This document shows, piece after piece, positions 1-4,902 of a stretch of 5,047 bases of DNA (within the stretch, counting starts at the first letter, position 1; each line of letters starts with the position of its first letter). The stretch is from the NCBI GenBank assembly GCA_019421525.1, contig JAHZFC010000152.1, positions 1 through 5,047 on the forward strand, given 5' to 3'. Under the pieces are notes generated by a model, which was not told the DNA's origin, did not search any database, and saw nothing but the letters and a program-made list of their open reading frames with translations. The stretch comes from Clostridiales bacterium. GTDB taxonomy: Bacteria > Bacillota > Clostridia > Oscillospirales > Oscillospiraceae. Position numbers and translations under genes: made by a program.

Positions 1-1
1 T

Positions 2-13
2 CGCCGCAAGGCG
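2..13. other. Small GNRA-capped hairpin at window edge
   Basis: CGCC (2-5) pairs with GGCG (10-13) around a GCAA loop, a GNRA tetraloop; T1 and A14 can extend the stem. It may be the tail of a structure or terminator belonging to a gene left of the window. No T-run follows directly, so I do not call it a terminator. Confidence 0.3.
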
Positions 14-24
14 AAACCTTGCAG

Positions 25-56
25 ACCGTTTCTTTTGGCAAGACAAAAGAAATGGT
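25..56. repeat. Palindromic repeat, TTTCTTTTG/CAAAAGAAA family, copy 1
   Basis: TTTCTTTTG (29-37) pairs perfectly with CAAAAGAAA (44-52) around a 6-nt loop. The stem extends through a G28-T53 wobble and ACC/GGT to about 13 bp. The right arm continues as TGGTGTCGG, nearly the same as the right arm of the copy at 1983-2025, so the two are members of one dispersed family rather than chance hairpins. No T-tract follows. Confidence 0.6.
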
Positions 57-72
57 GTCGGAAAAGTCGTTC

Positions 73-93
73 TTTAAGGACGCAGTCCTTGAA
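73..93. repeat. Small hairpin repeat, AAGGAC/GTCCTT copy
   Basis: AAGGAC (76-81) and GTCCTT (85-90) form a perfect 6-bp stem with a GCA loop. It extends to 9 bp through one T-G wobble and two T-A pairs. It is related to the hairpins at 99-117 and 2466-2482. Confidence 0.45.
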
Positions 94-98
94 ATCGG

Positions 99-117
99 TC
101 AAGGGCGCAGTCTTTGG
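99..117. repeat. Small hairpin repeat, AAGGGC/GTCTTT copy
   Basis: AAGGGC (101-106), GCA loop, GTCTTT (110-115), with C100-G116 and a T99-G117 wobble extending the stem. It is an imperfect direct copy, 25 bp downstream, of the hairpin at 73-93; G-U wobbles replace two of that copy's pairs. It lies about 25 bp before the pgcA ribosome binding site, so it would sit in the mRNA leader if transcription starts upstream. Confidence 0.4.
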
Positions 118-155
118 TTTTTCAAATCTTGCAGACAATTTTAGGAGGGTTTACC

Positions 156-1883
156 ATGGACTACAAGCAGACCTATGAAAAATGGCTCCACTCCCCCGCA
201 CTGTCCGAGGCGGAAAAGGCGGAACTGGCCGCCATCGCCAATGACGACAAGGAGATCGAATCCCGCTTTTTCGCCCAGCTGGACGTCGGCACTGCCGGCC
301 GGCGGGGCACCATGGGCGTTGGATTGTACCGGATGAACGTCCATGTGGTCCGCCACGCCACCCAGGCCTTCGCCGAGGTCATCCTGGCTGAGGGGCCGGA
401 GGCCGCCGCCAAGGGCGTGGCCATCTGCTTCGACTGTCGGAACAACTCGGACACCTTCGCCAAGGAGGCCGCCTGCGTCATGGCCGCCAACGGCATCCAG
501 GTCCGGCTGTTTGAGTCCCTGCGCCCCACCCCCGAGCTGTCCTTCGCCATCCGGGAGTACGGCTGCACCGCCGGCATCAACATCACCGCCAGCCACAACC
601 CCAAGGAGTACAACGGCTACAAGGTCTACTGGTCCGACGGGGCCCAGCTGCCCCCCCGCCACGCCGACCAGGTGGCCAAAAAGATGCGGGAGCTGGACGT
701 GTTCGACTGCGTCAGGACCATGGACTACAACAAAGCTCTGTCCGAGGGGAAGATCACCCTCATGGGGGGCGAGACAGACGAGAAATTCCTGGCCAACGTC
801 ATGGAGCAGGTCAACGACAAGGCGGCGGTGGAGGCGGTGGCCGACACCTTTAAGATGGTATACACCCCCTTCCACGGCACCGGCTACAAGCTCATCCCCG
901 AGGCCCTGCGCCGCCTGGGGATGAAGCACGTGCTCTGCGTGCCCCAGCAGATGGTCATTGACGGCGACTTCCCCACCGTGGCCTCCCCCAACCCGGAGAA
1001 CCCGGAGGGCTTCGCCCTGGCGGTGGAGCTGGCAAAGGAGAACGGCGCCGACTTCATCCTGGGCTCCGACCCGGACGCCGACCGGGTGGGCATCATGGTC
1101 AACACCGGGGGCGGCGAGTTCAAGGTGCTCACCGGCAACCAGACCGGCGTGCTGCTGCTGGACTACCTCATCGGCGCAAAAATGCGCACCGGCAAGATGC
1201 CCGCCGATCCCGTGGCCCTCAAGACCATCGTCACCACCGAGATGGCCCGCAAGGTGGCCGAGGTCAACGGCCTTGCCTGCTACGACACCTTCACCGGCTT
1301 CAAGTTCCTGGCCGAGAAGAAGGACCAGCTGGAGAGCTCCGGCCAGGGCAACGTCATCTTCTCCTATGAGGAGTCCTACGGCTATATGCTGGGCAGCTTT
1401 GTCCGGGACAAGGACGCGGTGACCGCCGCCGTAGCCCTCACCGAGATGGCCGCCTGGTACGCCGGCCAGGGCAAGACCCTGTACGACGCCCTGCTGGCCC
1501 TGTACGAGAAGTACGGCTACTACGGTGAGCGCACTCTGAACCTGGTGATGCCCGGTCTGGACGGCCTGCGGAAGATGGCCGACCTGATGGCGGGCCTCCG
1601 TGCCGATCCTCCCAAGGAGGTGGGCGGCACCGCTGTGAAGCAGTGGAAGGACTATCAGGACGGCAGCGTGGTGGATGCCCAGACCGGCGAGAAGTCCACC
1701 ATGGAGCTGTCCGGCTCCAACGTGCTGCGCTATGAGCTGGCGGACGGCACCTCCGTCATCGTCCGCCCCTCGGGCACCGAGCCCAAGGTCAAGGTGTACA
1801 TCCTGGCCCAGGGCAAGGACCAGGCCGACTGCGCCGACAAGGTGGAGCGGTACTCCGCCTGGGCGGAGAGCCTGAAAAACTAA
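156..1883 (+). CDS. pgcA: Alpha-phosphoglucomutase / phosphomannomutase (PgcA type)
   Basis: This cytoplasmic enzyme interconverts glucose-1-phosphate and glucose-6-phosphate, and often the mannose forms, feeding glycogen and envelope-sugar synthesis. The protein is 575 aa, the size usual for the PgcA/PGM2-like branch of alpha-D-phosphohexomutases, and appears collinear with what I recall of B. subtilis PgcA. Four domain signatures appear in order: the catalytic phosphoserine loop TASHNP with Ser146; the metal-binding loop DPDADR (Asp305, 307, 309); the sugar-specificity loop EESYG (405-409); and the phosphate-binding loop RPSGTEP (537-543). An N-terminal GTAGRRGTMG segment (45-54) fits the family start. 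I chose ATG 156 because AGGAGGG (143-149) lies 6 nt upstream; an in-frame ATG at 114 would add 14 residues, lacks a good Shine-Dalgarno and translates repeat sequence. It is monocistronic, closed by the terminator at 1903-1940. I found no convincing sigma-A promoter in the visible leader. Confidence 0.95.
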   Translation: MDYKQTYEKWLHSPALSEAEKAELAAIANDDKEIESRFFAQLDVGTAGRRGTMGVGLYRMNVHVVRHATQAFAEVILAEGPEAAAKGVAICFDCRNNSDTFAKEAACVMAANGIQVRLFESLRPTPELSFAIREYGCTAGINITASHNPKEYNGYKVYWSDGAQLPPRHADQVAKKMRELDVFDCVRTMDYNKALSEGKITLMGGETDEKFLANVMEQVNDKAAVEAVADTFKMVYTPFHGTGYKLIPEALRRLGMKHVLCVPQQMVIDGDFPTVASPNPENPEGFALAVELAKENGADFILGSDPDADRVGIMVNTGGGEFKVLTGNQTGVLLLDYLIGAKMRTGKMPADPVALKTIVTTEMARKVAEVNGLACYDTFTGFKFLAEKKDQLESSGQGNVIFSYEESYGYMLGSFVRDKDAVTAAVALTEMAAWYAGQGKTLYDALLALYEKYGYYGERTLNLVMPGLDGLRKMADLMAGLRADPPKEVGGTAVKQWKDYQDGSVVDAQTGEKSTMELSGSNVLRYELADGTSVIVRPSGTEPKVKVYILAQGKDQADCADKVERYSAWAESLKN

Positions 1884-1902
1884 AGGTGCCCGCAGGACCT
1901 TG

Positions 1903-1940
1903 CCCCCTCCCCAAACCGGGGAGGGGGTGTTTTTTATTTT
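1903..1940 (+). terminator. Intrinsic terminator of pgcA
   Basis: CCCCCTCCCC (1903-1912) pairs perfectly with GGGGAGGGGG (1918-1927) around the loop AAACC. A T-rich tail (TGTTTTTTATTTT) follows at once. The hairpin begins 19 nt after the pgcA stop codon. It has no matching T-tract in the other direction, so it acts on plus-strand transcripts. Confidence 0.92.
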
Positions 1941-1982
1941 GCCCCCGCAAAACCAAAGGCTGTCGTCTTTGGGAGTGTTTTC

Positions 1983-2025
1983 CCGACCCCATTTCTTTTG
2001 ACAGCGCCAAAAGAAACGGTGTCGG
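1983..2025. repeat. Palindromic repeat, TTTCTTTTG/CAAAAGAAA family, copy 2
   Basis: TTTCTTTTG (1992-2000) pairs with CAAAAGAAA (2008-2016) around a 7-nt loop. After an A-C mismatch, CC/GG pairs follow, then a C-T mismatch, and CCGAC (1983-1987) closes with GTCGG (2021-2025), giving 16 pairs in 43 nt. The core and right arm match the copy at 25-56. The two copies flank pgcA and its terminator. No T-run follows, so it is a dispersed palindrome rather than a terminator. Confidence 0.65.
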
Positions 2026-2050
2026 ACCGCCAAAGAAAAGCGCTTTGCCA

Positions 2051-2285
2051 TGCTTCGGTGCGCCCTATTCATCGACCGGCGCTGTGGTAACTAGGATCCT
2101 CCCTACCCCCTGCGCCGCTGCCGCTGATACGCACCAGAGTAGAAGCACCTGCGGCCCACGGGAATGCGCCTGGCCAAACCTATGCTGTGACCAGGCGTGT
2201 CCCATGGGCCCGGCGAGTTGCCACGACCGCCCATGGAGCGGTGAGCGGAAAGCGGCGCTTTGTGTGTCAGCTTACCCCAACGCCG
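2051..2285. ncRNA. Candidate structured RNA of about 235 nt, family not recognised
   Basis: Three adjacent domains can be folded by eye without conflict. Domain I (2051-2147): TGCTTC/GAAGCA and GGTGCG/CGCACC form 12 pairs with a 6-nt bulge on one side (2136-2141), enclosing CGGCGC (2077-2082)/GCGCCG (2112-2117) and GGTA (2086-2089)/TACC (2104-2107). Domain II (2153-2210): GGCCCA, GGGA and CGCCTGG pair in register with CCAGGCG, TCCC and TGGGCC, 17 pairs with a 17-nt apical loop. Domain III (2211-2285): CGGCG/CGCCG closes a region containing GGTGAGC (2240-2246)/GCTTACC (2270-2276) and an AAAGC/GCTTT hairpin. I do not recognise the RNase P, tmRNA, SRP, 6S or common riboswitch signatures. I see no clear promoter or terminator of its own, and the strand is undecided. 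The complementarity is directly visible; that it is an RNA gene is inference. Confidence 0.35.
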
Positions 2286-2336
2286 GAAAGAAAACGTTGC
2301 ATCACCCTATCCTGCGCCCCCGTAAAAACAGGGGTC

Positions 2337-2393
2337 CTTAGGGGGGCTGATCATAAGGGCGCGGCCTTCGCCCGCCTGATCAGCGCCCCTAAG
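2337..2393. repeat. Long near-perfect inverted repeat (57-nt hairpin)
   Basis: The arms 2337-2353 and 2377-2393 (CTTAGGGG-G-GCTGATCA against TGATCAGC-G-CCCCTAAG) match over 17 positions with one G-G mismatch. Inside, GGGCG (2357-2361) pairs with CGCCC (2369-2373), making a two-tier hairpin. No T-tract follows on the plus strand. On the minus strand a T5 run lies about 8-12 nt beyond the stem, too far for a standard terminator. Part of a composite repeat or of a larger RNA are both possible. Confidence 0.6.
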
Positions 2394-2402
2394 CGCATCT
2401 TT

Positions 2403-2432
2403 GCCTACTTTCTGTGCGAGCAGAAAGTAGGC
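2403..2432. repeat. Palindromic repeat, 12-bp perfect stem
   Basis: GCCTACTTTCTG (2403-2414) pairs perfectly with CAGAAAGTAGGC (2421-2432) around TGCGAG. The pyrimidine-rich left arm and 6-nt loop resemble the TTTCTTTTG/CAAAAGAAA palindromes at 25-56 and 1983-2025, so it may be a diverged relative. It lies 65 nt upstream of the next promoter -35 box and has no T-run. Confidence 0.6.
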
Positions 2433-2465
2433 CCCCAGAGGACATGGAATGGCTTTGTGGTGTTG

Positions 2466-2482
2466 CAAGGGCCCTGCCCTTG
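2466..2482. repeat. Small hairpin repeat, CAAGGGC/GCCCTTG copy
   Basis: CAAGGGC and GCCCTTG form a perfect 7-bp stem with a CCT loop. The 16-mer AAGGGCCCTGCCCTTG aligns with those at 76-91 and 101-116; where the first has an A-T pair this copy has G-C, and the second has G-T. It ends 14 bp before the -35 box at 2497. Confidence 0.45.
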
Positions 2483-2496
2483 ACTCTTCCATCCTC

Positions 2497-2525
2497 TTGA
2501 CAGGATGCCCTCGGCGTGATATGGT
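2497..2525 (+). promoter_or_regulatory. Sigma-A promoter of the nucleotidyltransferase-kinase operon
   Basis: A perfect TTGACA (2497-2502) is followed after 17 bp by TATGGT (2520-2525), a 4/6 match to TATAAT strengthened by an upstream TG (2517-2518) in extended -10 position. Transcription would start near 2532, giving a leader of about 30 nt that contains the AAAGGAGGG ribosome binding site (2547-2555). Confidence 0.7.
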
Positions 2526-2562
2526 ATCCCTCCATCCCATATTTGGAAAGGAGGGCGTTTTT

Positions 2563-3219
2563 ATGCCCATCGACATCCACGCCTGGCTGAGCCAGGCCCA
2601 GGCAGGGCTCCAGGCCGCCTTCGGCCCCCGGCTGCGCTTTCTGGGGCTCCAGGGCAGCTATGGCCGGGGCGAGGCCCGGGAGGGCAGCGACATCGACCTG
2701 GTGGTCATTCTGGACCGGGTGGAGGAGGCGGACTGGCAGACCTACCGGGAGGTGCTCTCCGCCCTGCCCCATCCGGAGCTGGCCTGCGGCTTCTTCTCCG
2801 GGGCATCCGAGCTGGCGGGCTGGGACCGGGCAGACCTGTTCCAGTTCATCCACGACACCATCCCCATCCTTGGGGACCTGCACGCCCTCGTCCCGCCCAT
2901 CACACGGGAGGATGTTGCGCGTGCCCTGCGCCGGGCGGTCTGCGACCTGTACCACATCACCGGCCATGATCTGCTCCACGGCCGGAGCGTGGAGGTGCTT
3001 GCCGGTCAGTTCAAGGCCGCCGCCTTCGCCCTCCGGGCCCGGCATTACTTAAGGACCGGCGTGTTCCTGCGCGCCACTGCCGACCTGGCCGCCGCCCTCT
3101 CCCCTGAAGAGCTGTCCATCCTGAACGGGGCCCAGGGCCTCACCATGGACAACTTTGGATCGCGCTCCCTCCTCCTGCTCCGCTGGGCCGGCCAGATCAT
3201 CCGGGAGGATGCACCATGA
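2563..3219 (+). CDS. Nucleotidyltransferase-like protein (Pol-beta fold)
   Basis: A 218-aa, probably cytoplasmic protein. Residues 24-51 carry the Pol-beta-superfamily signature: a hydrophobic strand, GSYGRGEA (31-38), then GSDIDLVVIL (41-50), whose Asp43 and Asp45 are the expected metal ligands. The family transfers a nucleotidyl group to a small molecule, protein or RNA. The third carboxylate is not obvious: the strand after the insertion reads ACGFFSG (74-80). Residues 87-105 hold a WDRADLFQF-type segment, and the C-terminal half (115-213) looks all-helical. I chose ATG 2563 because AAAGGAGGG (2547-2555) lies 7 nt upstream; the longer in-frame ATG at 2449 lies before the promoter. The stop overlaps the next start (ATGA), implying translational coupling. 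The substrate is unknown. A MNT/HEPN antitoxin or drug-modifying enzyme is conceivable, but nothing visible proves either. Confidence 0.85.
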   Translation: MPIDIHAWLSQAQAGLQAAFGPRLRFLGLQGSYGRGEAREGSDIDLVVILDRVEEADWQTYREVLSALPHPELACGFFSGASELAGWDRADLFQFIHDTIPILGDLHALVPPITREDVARALRRAVCDLYHITGHDLLHGRSVEVLAGQFKAAAFALRARHYLRTGVFLRATADLAAALSPEELSILNGAQGLTMDNFGSRSLLLLRWAGQIIREDAP

Positions 3220-3710
3220 AGATCGCAGTTCTGGGATACAGCGGCGCCGGCAAGTCCACCCTGGCCCGGGCTCTGGCCTCGGCGCTGGACATCCCCTGCC
3301 TCCATCTGGACCAGGTCCACTGGCTGCCCGGCTGGACCGAGCGGGCCCGGGAGGAGAGCCGCCAAATGGTGAAGGACTTTCTGGACCAAAACAGCTCCTG
3401 GGTCATCGACGGCAATTATAAGAGCTTTTGCTATGAGCAGCGGCTGGAGCAGGCCGACCACATCGTGTTCCTGAACTTTCCCCGCCTGCGCTGCCTGTGG
3501 CGGGCCTGGCGGCGGAGCATCCGCTACCGGGACCGCACCCGGGAGGACATGGGCGAGGGCTGTGTGGAGAAATTCGACTGGGAGTTTATCCGCTGGATCT
3601 TGTGGGAGGGCCGGAGAAAGCCCCTGGATCTCAGCCGTCATGGAGCTAAGCTCACTGTGTGCGGAAATGCCCGGGACGTGACCCGGTTCTTATCCTCCCT
3701 CACTCAGTAG
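3216..3710 (+). CDS. P-loop kinase, FlaR/topology-modulation-like (adenylate-kinase-type fold)
   Basis: A 164-aa protein starting with a textbook Walker A loop, GYSGAGKST (7-15), on the first strand. HLDQVHWLPGW (30-40) and WVIDGNY (62-68) follow, an arrangement typical of the small P-loop NTPases usually named adenylate kinase-like or 'DNA topology modulation protein FlaR-related'. VFLNFPR (84-90), with Arg-rich helix 96-107, fits the strand and lid that bind the phosphoryl donor. The family name reflects old phenotype work rather than a known reaction, so a small-molecule or nucleotide kinase role is an inference. Its ATG sits inside the ATGA overlap with the upstream nucleotidyltransferase gene, with weak GGGAGGA (3202-3208) 7 nt before it, so it is translated from the same transcript. 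It ends 3'-to-3' with spmB, overlapping by 7 bp, and no terminator is visible. Confidence 0.85.
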   Translation: MKIAVLGYSGAGKSTLARALASALDIPCLHLDQVHWLPGWTERAREESRQMVKDFLDQNSSWVIDGNYKSFCYEQRLEQADHIVFLNFPRLRCLWRAWRRSIRYRDRTREDMGEGCVEKFDWEFIRWILWEGRRKPLDLSRHGAKLTVCGNARDVTRFLSSLTQ

Positions 3711-4186
3711 CCGAAGATCAGCCGCACCGCCCAGCTGGCGGCCAGAAAGCCCACCACATCGCCGCACAGGGCGGCGGGGATGGCGTAGCGGGTCCTGGCG
3801 ATCTTGGCCGCGCCGAAGTAGACGGCCACGGTGTAGAAGGTGGTCTCGGTGGAGCCCAGCATCTCGATGAGCTCCGCCCCCACCCCCAGGGCCGCCGACC
3901 CGCTCACCGGCCGCACCAGCAGCAGCCCGATGGTCTCCACCGGGATGCCCACGGCGGACAGCACCGGCTCCAGCACCTGGCCCAGCAGCTCCAGCGCCCC
4001 GGATGCGCGGAGCATATACACCGCCGACAGCAGGGCCACCAAAGGCGGGACGATGCCCGCCGTCACCTTCAGGCCCTCCCCCGCCCCGGCCACCAGCGCC
4101 CCCCACAGGTCCACCCGGCGGAAGGTGCCCCACAGAGCCGCGGCCAGCATCAGAAAGGGCACCAGCATGGCGTAGAACAGCTCCAT
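3704..4186 (-). CDS. spmB: Spore maturation protein B (SpmB)
   Basis: A 160-aa multi-pass membrane protein of the nucleoside-recognition (Gate) family. In B. subtilis, SpmA and SpmB are both needed for normal spore-core dehydration and heat resistance. Hydrophobic segments lie near residues 4-20, 41-58, 66-92, 117-130 and 136-159. Family landmarks are RASGALE (60-66), RPVSGSAALG (92-101) and GSTETTFYTVAVYFG (111-125). It is shorter than the roughly 178 aa I recall for B. subtilis SpmB: the stretch between SGSAALG and GSTETTFY is only about nine residues and seems to lack the usual GPDS-x-x-GR segment. ATG 4186 is supported by GGAGGTGA (complement of 4195-4202), an exact anti-Shine-Dalgarno match 8 nt upstream that overlaps the spmA stop codon; the longer in-frame ATG at 4378 lies within spmA. 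The product probably works with SpmA in the mother-cell or forespore membrane. Confidence 0.93.
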   Translation of the reverse strand: MELFYAMLVPFLMLAAALWGTFRRVDLWGALVAGAGEGLKVTAGIVPPLVALLSAVYMLRASGALELLGQVLEPVLSAVGIPVETIGLLLVRPVSGSAALGVGAELIEMLGSTETTFYTVAVYFGAAKIARTRYAIPAALCGDVVGFLAASWAVRLIFGY

Positions 4187-4194
4187 CTTTCCCC

Positions 4195-4797
4195 TCACCT
4201 CCACACCTTGGACAGCCCCTTGGCCGCCAGCAGCCCTGCGGTCAGTGACATGCAGGAGGCCACCCACACCGCCGGGAGGATGTCGAAGGGGGCGGCGCTG
4301 CCCGCCGCGGCGCGGATGCTGGCCACCGTGGTGGGCAGCAGCTGGATGGAGGCGGTGTTGCACACCACCAGCATGCACAGGCTGTCCGACGCCACCCCCG
4401 GGGTCCGCTCCGCCATCCGCCGGGCGGCCTCCAGCCCCAGAGGGGTGGCCGCGTTGCCCAGCCCCAGCAGGTTGGCGGACACGTTGGCGCTCACCGCGTC
4501 CATCACCGGCCCATCCTGGGCAAAATCAGGGTACAGCCTCCGGAGCACCGGCCGCAGCAGCCGGGACAGCCCGGCGGCCAGCCCTGAGCGGCGCATAATC
4601 TCCATCACCCCCAGCCACAGGCACAGCGCCCCGGCCATGGAGACGCACAGCTCCACCCCTGCGGCCGCCCCCTCCAGGGTCGCCGCGGCCACCGCCTCCC
4701 CGTTGCCCAGCGCCAGGCCGCACACCACCGACGCGGCCACCATCAACATCCAGATCACCGACATGGCCACCGACCACGCCCCCTTTCTCCTGTCCAT
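4195..4797 (-). CDS. spmA: Spore maturation protein A (SpmA)
   Basis: A membrane protein of up to 200 aa, close to the usual ~196 aa, and the partner of SpmB. Hydrophobic segments lie near 12-30, 48-66, 141-158 and 172-192. Family landmarks are LWLGVMEIMRRSGL (60-73), LYPDF (88-92), ANLLGLGNAATPLG (108-121) and NTASIQLLPTTV (147-158). The start is uncertain. ATG 4797 is preceded directly by an in-frame TAG and has no Shine-Dalgarno. Homologues as I recall them begin near MSVIW, i.e. ATG 4764. A GTG at 4770 has AAAGGGGG 8 nt upstream. The true protein may therefore be 9-11 residues shorter. Eight nucleotides separate it from spmB. The B. subtilis partner dacB is not beside it: the gene upstream is a divergent AbrB-like regulator. 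Sporulation-specific control is expected but only faintly visible. Confidence 0.92.
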   Translation of the reverse strand: MDRRKGAWSVAMSVIWMLMVAASVVCGLALGNGEAVAAATLEGAAAGVELCVSMAGALCLWLGVMEIMRRSGLAAGLSRLLRPVLRRLYPDFAQDGPVMDAVSANVSANLLGLGNAATPLGLEAARRMAERTPGVASDSLCMLVVCNTASIQLLPTTVASIRAAAGSAAPFDILPAVWVASCMSLTAGLLAAKGLSKVWR

Positions 4798-4844
4798 CTA
4801 TACGCTGCTGCGGCGGCGGACATGTCCCGGCGGTGGGATCTTTC

Positions 4845-4852
4845 ATTTTATG
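4845..4852 (-). promoter_or_regulatory. Possible sporulation-type -10 element for spmAB
   Basis: Read on the minus strand this is CATAAAAT, close to the -10 sequences of sigma-E (CATACAnT) and sigma-K (CATAnnnT) promoters. It lies about 48 nt before ATG 4797. I could not find a convincing -35 at the right distance, so this is a weak suggestion supported mainly by the identity of the genes downstream. Confidence 0.2.
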
Positions 4853-4902
4853 ACATAAATGTAAACCTTGCGACGATATCCCCCATTATTCCTATTTTCT
4901 CA

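Larger units (their letters stand above)
14..136. repeat. 13-bp direct repeats bracketing the pgcA leader
   Basis: AAACCTTGCAGAC at 14-26 recurs as AAATCTTGCAGAC at 124-136, 12 of 13 bases identical and 110 bp apart. Between them lie three short hairpins (25-56, 73-93, 99-117), so almost the whole leader of the phosphoglucomutase gene is repeat-derived. The second copy ends 6 bp before the Shine-Dalgarno sequence. The repeats could mark insertion or duplication of a small repeat block. Their function is unknown. Confidence 0.45.
1884..2562. other. Gene-free, hairpin-rich spacer between pgcA and the nucleotidyltransferase operon
   Basis: These 679 bp hold no open frame with a credible ribosome binding site or recognisable product. 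From left to right they contain the pgcA terminator (1903-1940), a palindromic repeat (1983-2025), a region with nested complementary segments that could be a structured RNA (2051-2285), a 57-nt hairpin (2337-2393), a 12-bp-stem palindrome (2403-2432), a small hairpin (2466-2482) and the promoter of the next operon (2497-2525). Open frames crossing the region translate through the palindromes and are probably spurious. I saw no transposase remnant, tRNA or CRISPR array. Confidence 0.7.

Noticed and set aside
1998..2003. Perfect TTGACA as a possible -35 box for a spacer RNA
   Set aside because: It falls inside the palindrome at 1983-2025 and no -10-like hexamer lies 16-18 bp downstream (the position reads GTCGGA).
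141..2072. 643-codon open frame antisense to the whole phosphoglucomutase gene
   Set aside because: It is a codon-bias shadow: pgcA has strong G/C at third positions, which removes stops on the other strand. Its translation is low complexity (G, L, V, H) with no recognisable domain.
2051..2285. Known housekeeping RNA (RNase P RNA, tmRNA, SRP RNA, 6S) or common riboswitch
   Set aside because: None of the conserved signature stretches I know for these families could be found; only the folding potential remains.
1886..2341. 151-codon open frame in the pgcA downstream spacer
   Set aside because: It begins inside the terminator region, lacks a convincing Shine-Dalgarno, reads through a palindromic repeat, and gives a Cys/Pro-rich product with no domain.
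2403..2432. Intrinsic terminator upstream of the nucleotidyltransferase operon
   Set aside because: The stem is perfect but is followed by GCCCCC-type sequence (left side GATGC-rich on the other strand), with no T-run on either strand.
2187..2483. 98-codon open frame over the hairpins upstream of the nucleotidyltransferase operon
   Set aside because: It translates through two inverted repeats and has no ribosome binding site or familiar product.
2563..3710. MNT-HEPN type toxin-antitoxin pair
   Set aside because: The partner has a clear Walker A loop and kinase-type motifs rather than a HEPN domain, and neither gene is small in the way typical of that module.
3659..4858. 399-codon plus-strand open frame across spmA and spmB
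   Set aside because: It starts inside the kinase gene without a ribosome binding site, has a biased composition (A, P, S, R, H, Q), and lies opposite two clear spore-maturation genes.
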